DNA of 64,000 bases from Panax quinquefolius (GCA_020205615.1 CM035166.1:93660706-93724705); one strand, 5' to 3'; counted from the first letter of the stretch, positions 9,430 to 20,810 are shown. Numbers and translations are program-made. Notes: a model not told the origin generated them from the sequence alone.

Positions 9430-9835
9430 ATCAAATTCTTCGATCAAAGCTCGCCTCCTGGTATCCCTGCGGTGCCCGCCCAGCATGTTTATAGACTCGT
9501 TGCGCGAACCATCGGCATTAGCCCTCCTGTTCCAGTTCAGCAGATTGATACGGCGTCGTCGACAACTACCGACCCGCCGACTTTGCTTTCTCTGTCACTT
9601 CCAGGATCTGAGTCTTGCATGTGAGGTCTCCGATAAGGTTTCATTAGCGCTGGCTCTAACAACAACAGCTCCGGCGACTCCTAATAACTACGAGAAGGAG
9701 TTTTTCATCCCAGAGTTTTTGTCGGTGATGATAAAGAAAGAAGTGAGGAGCTACATGTCTGGGATTGAACAGAATGGTATGTGTGTGCAGGCCGAAGCTG
9801 TGATTCGAAATGCCGTAGTGAATCGAGTAGATTAA
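9430..9835 (+). pseudogene. Captured C-terminal fragment of a subgroup 22 R2R3-MYB (MYB44/73-like)
   Basis: From 9430 the frame reads through VPAQHVYRLVARTIG, then PPVPVQQIDTASS and DPPTLLSLSLPGSESC to a TGA at 9622-9624. After a +1 shift near 9620 the homology continues as EVSDKVSLALAL, then EKEFFIPEFLSVMI, KKEVRSYMSGIEQNG and AIRNAVVNRVD, ending at TAA 9833-9835. DPPTSLSLSLPG, an acidic/aromatic stretch before EVRSYM, and a conserved NAVVKR-type tail are typical of the C-terminal half of MYB44/70/73/77-type factors. Their N-terminal R2 and R3 DNA-binding repeats are absent. The piece lies wholly between the MULE TIRs, as expected of transduplicated sequence. The frameshift and missing DNA-binding domain mean it cannot act as a MYB factor, but a small C-terminal peptide or antisense RNA is conceivable. 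Confidence 0.75.
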
Positions 9836-10350
9836 TTTTTGCAGATGATGATTTTTGGAAGATGGATCTTAGATCTGTTCTTGGATCTGGCGTCGGCTGT
9901 TGGATGGGGCTTTTTGTGTTTGTCTTGATCTGGGTGCATGAGTATTTATTATAATGCTATTTGTCTATGCTCAGATTTGGTGAATCCTCGTTTGTTCTGA
10001 TTTTTCTTTTCCGGTAGCTTTCGCGGATGATTTCTATTTGTGTGTTTCTAATCTGGATCATGGTTTTGGATACTTATCATTTTTGTTCTGTTTGGGTGTT
10101 TAATTTGCCGAAAAATCTAGTTCCTTCATAGGTTGATTTGAATGATTATCCGGTGATTTTACCGGTTGAATGAGAAGCTCACCGGATTTTGTTGCTGGGA
10201 ATTGAGCCAGCAGCCATTGATGACTGATGCCAGTCTGGTGGCTGTTGTCGAATTTCATGGAGGCTGCTGCCGGGTGCCGGACGGTGATCTTGAGGCGAAG
10301 TGTTTCTTGCCAACTGTGACCCACTTAGAAAAATATTCTTGCCAACTGTG
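9836..10350 (+). other. Rest of the MULE payload (likely captured 3' UTR or other gene pieces)
   Basis: 9836-10090 follows the MYB stop and reads like a plant 3' UTR (T-rich, ATGATGATTTTTGG). 10133-10340 is richer in G/C with no clear reading frame match. Two short direct repeats (TTCTTGCCAACTGTGA at 10303 and 10337) precede the right TIR. I cannot name a source gene for the second part. Confidence 0.4.
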
Positions 10351-10510
10351 ATCCACGTAGGAAAATATTTAACAGCTGTTGAATCAATTTAACATAATGA
10401 TCCAATTTAACTATTTTAATTAGTTTAATGATGTAATTAAAAAAAAAAAAAGTTCAATGGTGTATTATGTAAAACTTGCCAAATATAGTGGTGAAAAACA
10501 TAGTTTTGCC
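10351..10510 (-). repeat. MULE right terminal inverted repeat
   Basis: Inverted partner of 9190-9350, ending CATAGTTTTGCC at 10510. Confidence 0.85.
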
Positions 10511-10544
10511 AAATAAAATATAATATATTCTATTTTATATTAAA

Positions 10545-10551
<7 letters not shown>

Positions 10552-10580
<29 letters not shown>
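10552..10580. repeat. (TA)n microsatellite flanking a MITE
   Basis: A short TA tract abutting MITE family 1 copy B, as for copy A at 4621. Confidence 0.9.
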
Positions 10581-10585
<5 letters not shown>

Positions 10586-10895
10586 GGATCCTGTCCGGAC
10601 TCCCGAATAGGCTTAAAATATGGACCCAAAATTTTTTTTTTTGCTTTTTTTTTAAACAACTAAAAAAAGTTTAATATTTTATGGAACTGAAATTTTTCCA
10701 TAATACAATATTTTGGGCGTGATTTGGATATATATACCAAAAAATATATGTACAGTCTGCACAGACTGTACAAACATATTTTGTTATATGTATCCAAATC
10801 ACACCCAAAACAATGTATTATATAAAAATTCAAGTTCCATAATTATTTATTTATTTTTTTTAGTTGTTTTAAAAAAAAAGCAAAAACTGAGATAA
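10581..10895. mobile_element. Long-TIR MITE, family 1 copy B
   Basis: Same arm sequences as 4621-4937: AAACAACTAAAAAAAG, GTGATTTGGATA and CCAAATCACACCCAAAAC. Its left end (TAGGATCCTGTCCGGACTCC) is the reverse complement of the right end of copy A, while its own right outer end (the last ~45 bp) is missing. It is inserted in the truncated LTR next to a TA tract. Confidence 0.75.
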
Positions 10896-11579
10896 AAACT
10901 GAGATAACTTCTACCGACGATTTTGAAAACTGAGTAAGTGGGGGTCCATGTAATAAGCAAAATTTAACACAAATACATCAATAAAAACCTCTCTATTTAT
11001 CTTAATTCACTTGGTTTCACTAAACACATTTTTAATAACATTCATCATTAATATTATAACTCACAATATTAACAACTAGATCATTTCCAGGAAAGAGGGG
11101 GCTTTCCGATAAGGACTTCTTCTTATTGGTGCGCAATTAGGTTACCAAACCCCTTTCCTCGTCAATAATGCAAATAATAATATGAATAATTTTTTCGTCT
11201 CAATTATTGATTTAATAATATAAAATATTGTGACAATAATTGAATCAATAACGTGAGATACTATACAGCAATTACTGTGACGATAATTGAGTATAACTGA
11301 GTGACTTCTCATGTAAGCATCAATAATCAAAGATACTGTACAATATCGTGTGCTACTATGCAACCACGCGTATTACTATACTTTTATCACCAAGTATTTC
11401 AACAGTTAACGGTAAAACTTTTGCCGTTATTTTTATAAAAAGTTATTTCTGTCATTTTTTAACTCTAACAGTAATTCCGTTGTGGGGTCTACCAATGATT
11501 GTGCCGTCGTACGAATATTCTCCGACCAAAAGAATATTTTATAACAACTTGCTTACTTTGCAAAATTTGTAACTATTAC

Positions 11580-12500
11580 TATACTTGGACTTGAGATCAT
11601 CATAGTACCTTGTATATTCTGAGTTATACTTTGTCATATTCCTTATGACTCTTTGGGTATATCAAAGGGTATCTTTGGGTATAATAAAGTGTACATGGAG
11701 GTAGGTGAATGATCAACAAAGGATCTACCACTTCCAGTAAAGGGAGATAACATCCTATGCGATTCAATAAATGACAACTAAAAAATCCCTAGCCAAGGTG
11801 AATGAAAATTAGAAAGGAGTTTTTAACTTACATTAACTAGAGTTGTGCATTTGAGAATCAAAATGCATAAGATCAAATAAATAAGATTTGTCAGTAATTT
11901 CATATCTTATGTTTGATTGAGGCATAAAATAATAAGAGGAGACTTATTATAATTATTATTATAAATAATTTAGTTCCTAAATAGTTTGAGAATTAAATTA
12001 AAATCCTAATTCCTAAAGAGTTTAGGAGGAGAAAAAGTCTATATAAAGAGAGACCTTATGATGGATTAATGGAGAGACAATTATGAGTATAAAGATACAG
12101 TGCTATAATTCTTTGCAACCTAAAGAGCTAGGAGTGGGAGCGAGAATTAGGACTAGTCGCCCAATGTATTGTAGAACTTAAATTTACTTCTTCGATCAAT
12201 ATACTCTTGATGGATCACCTTTAGACCGCTACACATACTAAGGAGCTTGTGTTTGATCCGTGAATATGAATAAGCGTTGAGGAACAAAAGATCGAAACTT
12301 GAAGATCATATCAAGGAATTGATTCATTTTCGTAAAAGTATATCTTTTATCCCTGCTTGATTAATAATATCGCATCAAGGTGATCCTGAGATTGCAGAAA
12401 ATTTTTAAATATGATTTATGTCATATTTCTACTGTTTTACAATGTTGATTGTATGTATGTTAATGTTTTTGCAAACAAACACTTTATTATATTTAAAAAC
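11580..12500 (+). mobile_element. Ty1/copia LTR fragment, diverged relative of the 48823 element
   Basis: CTTGGACTTGAGATCATCAT, GGGTATATCAAAGGGTAT and TCTACCACTTC occur in the same order as in the LTRs at 49300 and 56600. The match is imperfect and shortened. A TATA-like TCTATATAAAG lies near 12039. The LTR start is missing, because the fragment abuts a gypsy LTR at 11579. The right boundary is approximate. Confidence 0.7.
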
Positions 12501-12648
12501 AGGGTCAAAAATAGTTTTACATCTACCGCCAGACAGACTAGTAACAAGATTTTTAAAAACATTATTCTTGACCCTTGGATCACGCTATGAACGGTGAAGG
12601 ATCTGGTTGCTAAAATAGTGCCTCCAACAAATATTTGCTACAAATAGA

Positions 12649-12650
<2 letters not shown>

Positions 12651-12680
<30 letters not shown>
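12651..12680. repeat. (TA)n microsatellite
   Basis: About 30 bp of TA dinucleotides. Confidence 0.9.
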
Positions 12681-12684
<4 letters not shown>

Positions 12685-13158
12685 ATTTAAGTTATGAAGT
12701 TATAAAGGATAGATTTACTTATTGATATTATGATTAAGTAAATCATGTACTATGAATGTTACAAACAAAATGTGCAGTACCAATATCATTTCTTTAAAAG
12801 CATTTGTTGAATAATGTTATGTTTGACAAAATATGGATATAAAAAAAGTAAACATAAAATTAAGTATTTAAAAATTTAATTGATTGATGATTTATTATTT
12901 ATAGATGATATTGATATTTAAAATAATTACATCTCGATACATCATTTTATATACATTTTTTGTATTTATGTTTTGTTTATGGTGACATTATTGACAAATG
13001 CTCAAGCGGATCATGTTTGAAAGTATAGTAATCTTAGGGGTTTTAAATTTGTTGTCTTAAATTTTTCTTAAATTAACATGACATTAAATATTTTAACGAT
13101 AATTTATAGTATAGTTACATGAGATCTATTAAACCAATGTTATGAGTAATAAATTTTT
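12681..13158. other. Non-coding, nothing recognised
   Basis: AT-rich sequence without supported ORFs, between the copia LTR fragment and the small LTR-like landing site at 13159. Confidence 0.4.
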
Positions 13159-13332
13159 TGTTAGAATTAGGACCACACATGCACACGACAATAAAAAATT
13201 AACACAAAGATTTACGTGGTTCCCAAATTTGGGAACTCCACAGGCGGCTTGTTATTTTTATTGATGATTTCAGTTAGATAGAGCTTTACAATAGATAATA
13301 TTTATAGCTACTAATTCTATCCCAACCCTAAA
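13159..13332. mobile_element. Small LTR-like sequence (TGTTAG...CTAACA), left part; landing site of the nested complex
   Basis: It starts TGTTAGAATTAGGACCACAC and contains TTTACGTGGTTC, a phrase common in plant copia LTRs. Its continuation lies at 59135-59163, and it ends CCTTCTAACA at 61539-61548. Rejoined across the two insertions it is ~213 bp with TGTTAG/CTAACA inverted ends. No matching 5 bp duplication is visible, so it may be a degraded solo LTR or part of an older element. Confidence 0.6.
13328..13332. repeat. TSD of element E, left (CTAAA)
   Basis: Matches CTAAA at 59130-59134, next to the other outer edge of the E complex. Confidence 0.85.
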
Positions 13333-14510
13333 TGTGACGCCCCCAAAATTAGGTATACATCACCCATCTTGGGTCGCCGACATACATGGTATGTAATTCA
13401 AATACAACTTACTAATACAACTGTCGTATACAATACGACAAAACATAAACCGTGAGTTTGAATACAAATATTGTCTACTAGAGATTATACAAACTCAAAA
13501 GGAGTCCTCATTACAATTATTATCACACTATTTCACGTAATAGTGAGGACTACTAATGCTATCCTCTCGACCATTACTCCGCTTCCCGACTCGTCGTCCC
13601 AAATATATTCTCATTTCAAGAGAACAAAGGTGAAAGAAAGGGTGAGCTCAACTAGCCCAAAGAAGAAATATTATGACTAAGATAATGCGAATAAATTATC
13701 ATTAGCCTCCAACAATGTTAAACCGATAAAATACAATAGACATCAAGTTTAATGCGGTAGAACAAGCAATCCATTAAAAGAGTCAAGTAGAGAATAAAAT
13801 CTACTATCTTTTATGATTTAAAAAGTTTTTCATCACTTTTATCACCGAGACTCAAATTTCAATAAATAATCCACATCATTAAATCATCCCCGCACTACAG
13901 TGCCAAGGATATTCTTTAAGTATCACGACCACGAATTATCCATGCACTACGGGCCAAAGATAATCGTGTTTTCATCAATCTATCCCCGATCATGCCATAA
14001 AACAATTCATCTTTGCTCCCTCGTCAAGAGAATCCATAGCCAACATACAAAAAGCGCCCATTAATGCACTACGGGCCAATGAGGACTTTTTTTTCACATC
14101 ATTTGTAACATTACTACCATGATTATACCGAATAATCCTCAGTCATAATCATACCAAGTCCATCTATGCACTCTGTGCCACGTAGATGACTTTCAAAAAA
14201 TATAAATATGAGGATAATGACAATGATATAAGAATTCAATAAAACAAGTTCAAGAATTAATTTATCCAGAACTAATAATGTCCAAATTGTCAACATGATC
14301 ATCGCTTTGTAGAGTAAAATTCAAGAATGATCGGAAGAATATTTTCATGAAAAGATACTAGATGAAGTGCAAAATATCAAGGATATTTTACTAATTTCAT
14401 GGAGTATAAAGTCAAAACTTTAACCAACCTAATATAATAAAGAATGGAATAACAAAAGAAATCACCATGCATGCGTATTGCTTGATGTATTAAAGTTATT
14501 CCAATGTATC

Positions 14511-14745
14511 AATAATAATAACGGAACGGTGTCGTGCAAAATTTGCAACAGCGTGATGTTCTAACAGAATAATAAAGACGGAACCTGCTCCGTGTAAAAC
14601 ACACAGATAGGATGTTCCAACGTAATAATAATAAAGATTTTAACCAGTCCGTGTAAAACACATGCATATGATGTTCCAACAGAATAATAATAAAGATTTT
14701 AACCAGTCCTGGTAAAACACATGACAGCATGATGTTCCAATGTAA
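14511..14745 (-). repeat. ~58 bp tandem repeats in the E 3' LTR
   Basis: Four imperfect units containing AACCAGTCC, TGTAAAACACA and GATGTTCCAACAGAATAATA. The equivalent array lies at 48531-48780 in the 5' LTR. Confidence 0.8.
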
Positions 14746-14990
14746 TAATAGAAGAATGTCACAAAGTATAGGGTAAATCATGTATACATGTTATTCCAAT
14801 GTAATAATAAGCAATGGAATAACAATGCTTCTCTTCATGAATAAGAAAGAATAACACCCTTACTTTAGTAGGAGATTGAATACTACAAGAGTGTAAAGAA
14901 TGTAATACTCTTCTTCTTTCTCTCTATTCTCTCTATACTTTCTCTTTTATAGCTTGAATGAATTCATGAAAATAATGAAGCACTAGGCCT

Positions 14991-14999
14991 CTATTTATA
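14991..14999 (-). promoter_or_regulatory. LTR TATA box (element E)
   Basis: TATAAATAG on the minus strand. It is followed downstream by a GA/CT-rich leader (TTCTCTCTATTCTCTC read on plus), like the TATA boxes in LTRs A and B. Likely U3 core promoter. Confidence 0.6.
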
Positions 15000-15022
15000 G
15001 AAGATTTCTAGCTTAGCACTTG

Positions 15023-15180
15023 CCATGTGAAAAGGCAAGTGGCTTGACGACCGTGATGTGAAAAGAAAAGTGGTTTGGCGCTTTGTAATGTGAAACGACA
15101 ATTGGTTCGACGCTCAGAATGTGAAACGACAAGTGGTTCGACACACTGTAATATGAAACGGCAAGTGGTTTGACGTCTGG
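15023..15180. repeat. E-specific LTR minisatellite, ~36 bp unit
   Basis: About five units of the pattern AATGTGAAACGACAAGTGG then TTYGACGCTTTGT. The partner array is at 58222-58382. Not seen in the LTRs of A, B, C, D or the solo LTR. Confidence 0.85.
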
Positions 15181-15906
15181 TAAAGGTAATTACTATTGAC
15201 GAATGTAATTACTATTGACGAAGAGACTCTTAGATGATGACATATGGCCCCCCCATAAAATAACCAAACTTACCACAAACGTCTCATAACAAACTCTTTA
15301 TATACATCAAGGATTGAATAAATATTACCACAAATCATTTTATTTTTAATCAACACATATTTAATCTTTCAACAATTATTAATCATTTATAACTTGTCGC
15401 CTCAATTATTGATTTAATAATATAACATATTATATGAGATGATCTGCGCGGCAATAATTGAATCAATAATATAAGAGATATGATGCAAAGAATTATCTTG
15501 TAGCAATAATTGAGTATAAATGAGTGACTTCTCACGTAAGCATCAATAATCAATACCGTGTGCTACTACGCAACCACGCCAGACATCTTGTACTTTTTTA
15601 CTACCGGTAGTTCAACAGTTTTAACGGTAACACCACCGCCATTATTTTTATAGAAAGATAATTTGTCGCTTTTTAACTACGATAATACTTCCGCCAGGGG
15701 TCCACCAATGATTGAGCCGTCGTACGAATATTCCCCGACAAAAAGAATATTCCCCGACCAAACGAATATTTTATAACAACTTGCTTACTTTGCAAAATTT
15801 ATAAATATTACCCACAACTATAACATTATATCAAATTTATTCCATAATATTCAAAAATAATATTTATAGAAAATTCATCTTTATTTATAAAAGTTGGGGT
15901 CTTACA

Positions 15907-15920
15907 ACCTCCCTTCTTAT
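15907..15920 (-). promoter_or_regulatory. Polypurine tract of element E
   Basis: ATAAGAAGGGAGGT on the minus strand directly abuts the 3' LTR. This is the expected plus-strand DNA primer. Confidence 0.75.
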
Positions 15921-15982
15921 GAAATTTCGCCCTCGAAATTAGGGTACGCACTGGTATGTCAAGAGGTAAGGATACCTTGATT

Positions 15983-16702
15983 TCATTTCGATTCTAACTC
16001 CCAAGTAATTTCCTCAACATCGTGGTTTCTCCACAAAACTTTGACTTGAGGTATAACCTTGGAGCGTAGAATATGTTCCTTCTTATCCAAGATTTGAACA
16101 GGAACCTCTTCATACGTCAAATCTTCCGCTATTTCGTCCGGTTCTAACTCAATAATGTGGTTCGGGTCTTTCACATATTTACGTAACATAGATATGTGAA
16201 AAACGTTATGAACATGAGACATACTTGGCGGTAAAGCGAGTCTATAGGCCACAGTTCCTACTCGATCGAGGATTAAAAATGGGCCGATGAATCGAGGATT
16301 GAGTTTTCCTCTCTTTCCTAATCTTGTAACTCCTTTCCATGGAGCAACACGTAACAACACATGATCTCCTATATTGAATTCCACGTCCTTTCGATGAAGA
16401 TCAGCATAACTCTTTTGTCGATTTTGTGAGGTTTTTATACGTTGTTGGATCGTTTGAATCTTTTCCATAGTCATACGTACCAACTTCGCTCCCAACAACG
16501 TTGCTTCACCCACCTCATCCCAGCATACTGGAGAACGACACTTTCTTCCATACAACGCTTCAAATGGAGCCATGCCAATACTTGTTTGATAACTGTTGTT
16601 ATAGGAAAACTCCACCAATGGTAAGAACTTTTCCCAACTTCCCTTGAAATCAAGGACACAGAGTCTTAATAGATCTTCAAGAGTTTGAATAGTCCTCTCC
16701 AT
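15983..16702 (-). pseudogene. Element E integrase C-terminal half plus chromodomain-like tail
   Basis: A 239-codon open frame. It starts in the integrase core just before the catalytic Glu helix (ERTIQTLEDLLRLCVLDF), then reads LPLVEFSYNNSYQTSIGMAP and FEALYGRKCRSP, the GPY/F-like region (GKLNPRFIGPF) and the VAYRLALPPSMSHVHNVFHI block, ending with a chromodomain-like tail (VPVQILDKKEHIL..KVLWRNHDVEEITWELES). In relatives the tail continues MKSRYPHLF; here it stops early, probably through a frameshift. The D-D part of the catalytic triad lies upstream (16703-16959) in broken frames. This is the longest intact open frame in the gypsy elements. The ATG at 16702 is internal to pol and not a true start. 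Confidence 0.85.
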
Positions 16703-16959
16703 TGTCGTCCGTCCGTCTTCGAGGATGATATGCCGAGCTAAATCGTAAAATGCATGCCTATAGCTTTTTGCAAACTAACCCAAAATCGTGAAGTGAATCT
16801 TGGGTCTTGATCGAAACTATGGATACTTTGGCATACCATGCGCCTTACAATCTCGTTTATGTACATACGAGCAAGACGTTCAAGTGTATAAGTTTCTCGT
16901 ATCGGTAAAAAATGAGCAGAGTTGGTTAATCTATCAACAATGACCCAAATCGCATCTAT
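16703..16959 (-). pseudogene. Element E integrase core, frameshifted, cut by C insertion
   Basis: Broken-frame remnants of the integrase core: [29 protein letters not shown] and [12 protein letters not shown]. The sequence stops at the edge of the C LTR, after the phrase GCATCTAT, which continues uninterrupted in element C at about 43630 (GCATCTATGCCTTGAG). Confidence 0.75.
16955..16959. repeat. TSD of element C, left side only (TCTAT)
   Basis: The 5 bp before the C LTR edge. No matching copy follows a second C LTR, because that LTR is missing. Confidence 0.5.
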
Positions 16960-18646
16960 TGTGACGCCCCCAAAATTAGGTATACATCACCCATCTTGGG
17001 TCGTCGATACATGGTATGTAATTCAAATACAACTTACTAATACAACTGCCGTGTAGGTACAATACGATTAAACATAAACCGTGAGTTTGAATACAAATAT
17101 TATCTACTAGAGATTATACAAACTCAAAAGGAGTCCTCATTACAATTATTATCACACTATTTCACAGAATAGTGAGGACTACTAATGCTATCCTCTGGAC
17201 CATCACTCCGTTCTTTGACTCGTCCCAGCTATATTCTCATTTCCTAAAGAAAACAGTGAAAGAAAGGGTGAGCTCAACTAGCCCAGTAAGAAATATTATG
17301 ACTAAGATAATGTAGAATAAATTATCATTAGTCTCCAACAATGTTAAACTGATAAAATATAATAGACATCAAGTTTAACTACAGCGGAACAAGCAATCCA
17401 TTAAAAGAGTCAAGTAGAAAATAAAATCTACTATCTTTTATGATTTAAAAGGGTTTTCATCACTGTTATCGCTGAGACTTAGCTTAATAAGTATTCCACA
17501 TCATCGAATCACCCTTGCACTACGGCCAAGGATATTCTTTAGTATCACAACCACAATTATCCATGCACTACGGGCCAAGAATATTTATGTATTCATTAAT
17601 GGTCATGATCATGCCAACAACTATCCATCAATGCACTACGGGCCAATGAGGATTTTTACCACATCATTTGTAACATTACGGTCATGATTACACCAATAAT
17701 CCTCAATCATAATCATACCAAGTCCATCTATGCACCATTCTGAATACCACATATGACTTTCAACATAATATAAACATGAGGATGATGACAATGATATAAG
17801 AATTCAATAAAAAAGTTCAAGAATTAATTTGTCCAAGAACTACTAATGTCCAAATTGTCAACATGATCTTGCTTTGTAGAGTAAAATTCAAGAATGATCG
17901 GAAGAATATTTCCATGAAAAGATATCTTTGGATGAAGCGCAAATATCAAGGATATTCTACTAATTTCATGGAGTATAGAAGTCAAAACTTTAACCAACCG
18001 AGTATAATAAAGAATGGAATAACAAAAGAAATCACCATGCATGCGGTATTTAGACATGACAAAGTTATTCCAACGAGAATACTAAATAATCTAACCGTGT
18101 CGTGCAAAATTTGCAACCGGCGGTGATGTTCCAACAGTAATAATAAAGATTTTAACCAGTCCTGTAAAACACACGATGTGATGTTCCAACGGAATAATAA
18201 TAAAGACGAACGATAGAAGAATGTCACCAAGTATAGGTAGACCACGACAAAAGTTATTCCAATGTAAGAATAAGCAATGGAATAACAACAGTTCTTTACA
18301 TGAATAAGAAAGAATAACACCCCATACGAGTACAACAAATAATATTCCCTACCTTAAGAAGAAGAGTACTGGATATATAAGTAGTGAAGTAGCAGAATAC
18401 TTTCTTCTTTCTCTCTATAGTTTATCTCTCTAAAGTTTCAGTGAATTCGTAAGAAAATAATGAATGAATGAGCTTTTATTTATAGAAAAATGGAATGCAT
18501 AGTAATTAACTCATGAACGGTCGAGATTGATTTATTTTAATCTGACGGTCCATATTTAAAGCAAAATAAAATATAATATATTCTATTTATAATCTAATAA
18601 AATGAATAACTTTATAAAAGATTTTACTATGCAAACACTATGCAGG
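16960..18646 (-). mobile_element. Element C 3' LTR, distal part
   Basis: It begins TGTGACGCCCCC (minus-orientation LTR end) and is colinear with the other LTRs until 18646, where element A inserted. It resumes at 35085. Its U3 (ACTATGCAAACACTATGCAGG) resembles LTRs A and D and lacks the E minisatellite, so it is not an E LTR. Confidence 0.85.
18642..18646. repeat. TSD of element A, left (GCAGG)
   Basis: Repeated at 35080-35084. Confidence 0.9.
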
Positions 18647-19473
18647 TGTGAAACCCCAGATTTTATGAATAAAGAATAAATTTTCTCAAAATAATTTTTT
18701 TTTATATTATGGTGTGAATTTGAGATAATGTTATAGTTGTGGATAATATTTATAAATTTTGCAAAGTATGCAAGTTGTCATATTATATTCGATTGGTCGG
18801 GGAATATTCGTTTTAAATGAAATATTCGTGCAACTGACACAATCAATCATAGACCCCATTCTATTAACGGAATTATTGTTTGATTGAGAAAACGACAAAA
18901 ATATTTAATTGAAAATAACGGCGGAAGTTTTACCGTTGATACTGTTGAACTACTCGGTAGTAAAAGTACAAGAATACGCTGGCGTTGTTGCGTAGTAGCA
19001 CATGGTATTGATTATTGATATTTATGTGAGAAGTCACTCGCTTTTGTTCAATTATTGCTACTATAATAGTTCTTTGCAAGATCTCACATTATTTGATTCA
19101 ATTATTGTTGATTTAGAAGTTTTGTTTTATTCATATTATTAACGTAATAAAATAGAAACATCTTTTTATATAAAATGTAATACTTTATTAAAGTTATTCT
19201 ATAAATAGAATATATTATATTCTATTATGCATAGTGTTTTCGCATAATAAAATCTTTTTATATAAAAATGTAATACTTTATTAAAGTTATTCTATAAATA
19301 GAATATATTATATTTTATTATGCATAGTGTTTGCATAGTGCAAGATAGTGTTTTGCATAGTAAAAATCTTTTATATAAATAGATTATATTATATTTAATT
19401 TAAAGATTTTTCTTTAAATATGGATCGTCGATTAAAGTAAATCAATCTGACCGCTCACGGATTAGTTACTATG
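18647..19473 (+). mobile_element. Element A 5' LTR, first part (U3)
   Basis: Starts TGTGAAACCCCAGATTTTAT and matches the 3' LTR start at 32603. It contains several TGCATAGTGTTT repeats in U3. It is cut after GATTAGTTACTATG by element B. Confidence 0.9.
19469..19473. repeat. TSD of element B, left (CTATG)
   Basis: Repeated at 28119-28123. Confidence 0.9.
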
Positions 19474-20810
19474 TGTAAGACCCCAAATTATTAATAAATG
19501 AAATTTATTTTCCTTACTATTTATTATTTTGAAATAGTAAGGGTTGATTTGATTAATGTGGATAGTTATGGGTAAAATACGCAAATATTTCGAATAAGCA
19601 AGTGGTTATAAAATATTCATTATCGCTTAGGAATATTCGTTTGGTCGTCGAATATTAAATTGTCGAGAATATTAAATGCGACGGCCATGAGTCTTTTGTG
19701 GGCCCCATAACTTGAAAAGATTGGATGAAGAAAACGATAAATATAAGTTGTTTATAAATAATGGCATAGTTATTCACAATTAATCTTGTTGAAATACCCG
19801 GTGGTTAAAACACACTAATCGCGTTGTTGAACAAGAAGACACTCAGATTATTGCACCAATTATTGATTCTTACGTAAGAAGGCACTACTCAATAATTGTT
19901 ACGATAATTATTGTTCAAAGATTTTATTTTATTGATTCAATAATTCTTTGCATTGATATTTTATATTATCGCTATTTCAATAAATTGTCATTACACGATA
20001 TTTTCTATTATCTGAGACAATAATTCATATTATCCGAATAATATTATTGGATAACATTATTGGCAATGTCTAGAAAGTTCTGCTTAAGGAGAGGTTTGGT
20101 CACCTAATTGCAAGGCTACCAAGAAGAGAGAGATCCTTATTGAAAGCCCCTCTTTCCGGAACTACTGCTTTGCAAGATCTTGTGATTCTCAGAATATTAT
20201 TTGTGAATAATTAATTATTGATTTATATGATGAGAAAAATATTGATTTTATGTGGATATAGATGGAGAAAATTTTTAATGTGACAATTGTTGAAAATTAA
20301 TATTTTATCTTTTTCGATAAAATAATTCATTTAAATATATTATTTTAATAATATATTAACGAAGATATTTTTATAATGAATGTGGGATATATGAGTATAT
20401 GAGGAGGAAGAGTATTTTGTGGCATTAAATGTTTAACACATATTTTGTGTGTTGTTGGACACAATTATCGATCAAATTTGATTATAAACTTGTAAAATCG
20501 CCTGTTTGTGGAATTCGGCCAATTTTCGCTTGGAATTTGGAAAAACTTTGGAAAAATTTTCTATAAAAATTCATGAGTTTCAATTTTCCTACGACAAAAG
20601 GGCTATTTATTATGAATTATTGAAGTTCAAGTTCAAATAATTGATTTTTGTAAGTTTTAATTATTTATTTTATGAAAAATGTTTTTTATTACTTTTCTAG
20701 AAGGTTGGCATGTGAGAAATGTTAGAGCTGATTTCCAAAGAGGCGTAGGAAAATTTATTATTAATAATATATTATATTAATTTTCTCTTTTTGTGTTCTA
20801 AGCATTTTCC

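Larger units (their letters stand above)
9190..10510. mobile_element. Pack-MULE (Mutator-like, non-autonomous) with captured MYB fragment
   Basis: Long terminal inverted repeats of ~160 bp (9190-9350 and 10351-10510) begin GGCAAAACTATGTTTTTC and stay close for the first ~97 bp. AAATAAAATA occurs on both sides (9180-9189, 10511-10520); a 9-11 bp duplication is the Mutator signature. The interior (9351-10350) is far richer in G and C than its surroundings, includes host coding sequence, and has no MURA transposase. It sits in the U3 region of a gypsy LTR; removing it restores the LTR phrase ACAAATAAAATATAATATATTC. Confidence 0.88.
8189..11579 (-). mobile_element. Truncated Ty3/gypsy LTR (minus), carrying a Pack-MULE and a MITE
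   Basis: It is colinear with the solo LTR at 59169-61538 from about 59940 onward: TCCATCTATGCACTACGGG, the GAATAGTACC repeats, the TACGAATATTGAAC phrase, the ACTATGCA motifs, then CTCTATTTATCT, TTTCCGATAAGG and GGTCTACCAATGATTG. The match is interrupted by the MULE (9190-10510) and the MITE (10581-10895). The left third of the LTR is missing before 8189. The right end is cut at about 11579, where copia LTR sequence begins. It belongs to the same LTR subfamily as element B and the solo LTR. Confidence 0.75.
13333..15906 (-). mobile_element. Element E 3' LTR
   Basis: Read on the minus strand it runs from TGTAAGACCCCAAC (15906) to ...GGGGGCGTCACA (13333). The polypurine tract adjoins at 15907. 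It contains a TATA box (14991-14999), ~58 bp tandem repeats (14511-14745), the E-specific minisatellite (15023-15180) and copies of the GCACTACGGGCC dyad motif. Confidence 0.88.

Noticed and set aside
11142..11363. Minus ORFs at 11142-11363 and 60960-61187 with similar sequence
   Set aside because: They are the same position in two related LTR copies, again antisense by-products of the repeat.
13471..13680. Conserved LTR ORF (STRDYTNSKGVLITIIITLFH) seen in several gypsy LTRs (13471, 29443, 34665, 36100, 40539)
   Set aside because: It recurs only because the LTRs are repeats. It is antisense to LTR transcription and changes frame and length between copies, so there is no sign of protein selection. 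The inverted repeat AGTCCTCAT/ATGAGGACT inside it is a more likely reason for conservation.
14509..14781. 90-codon minus ORF with repeated LLLLHWNI phrases
   Set aside because: Product of the ~58 bp tandem repeats in the LTR; similar ORFs occur in each LTR copy.
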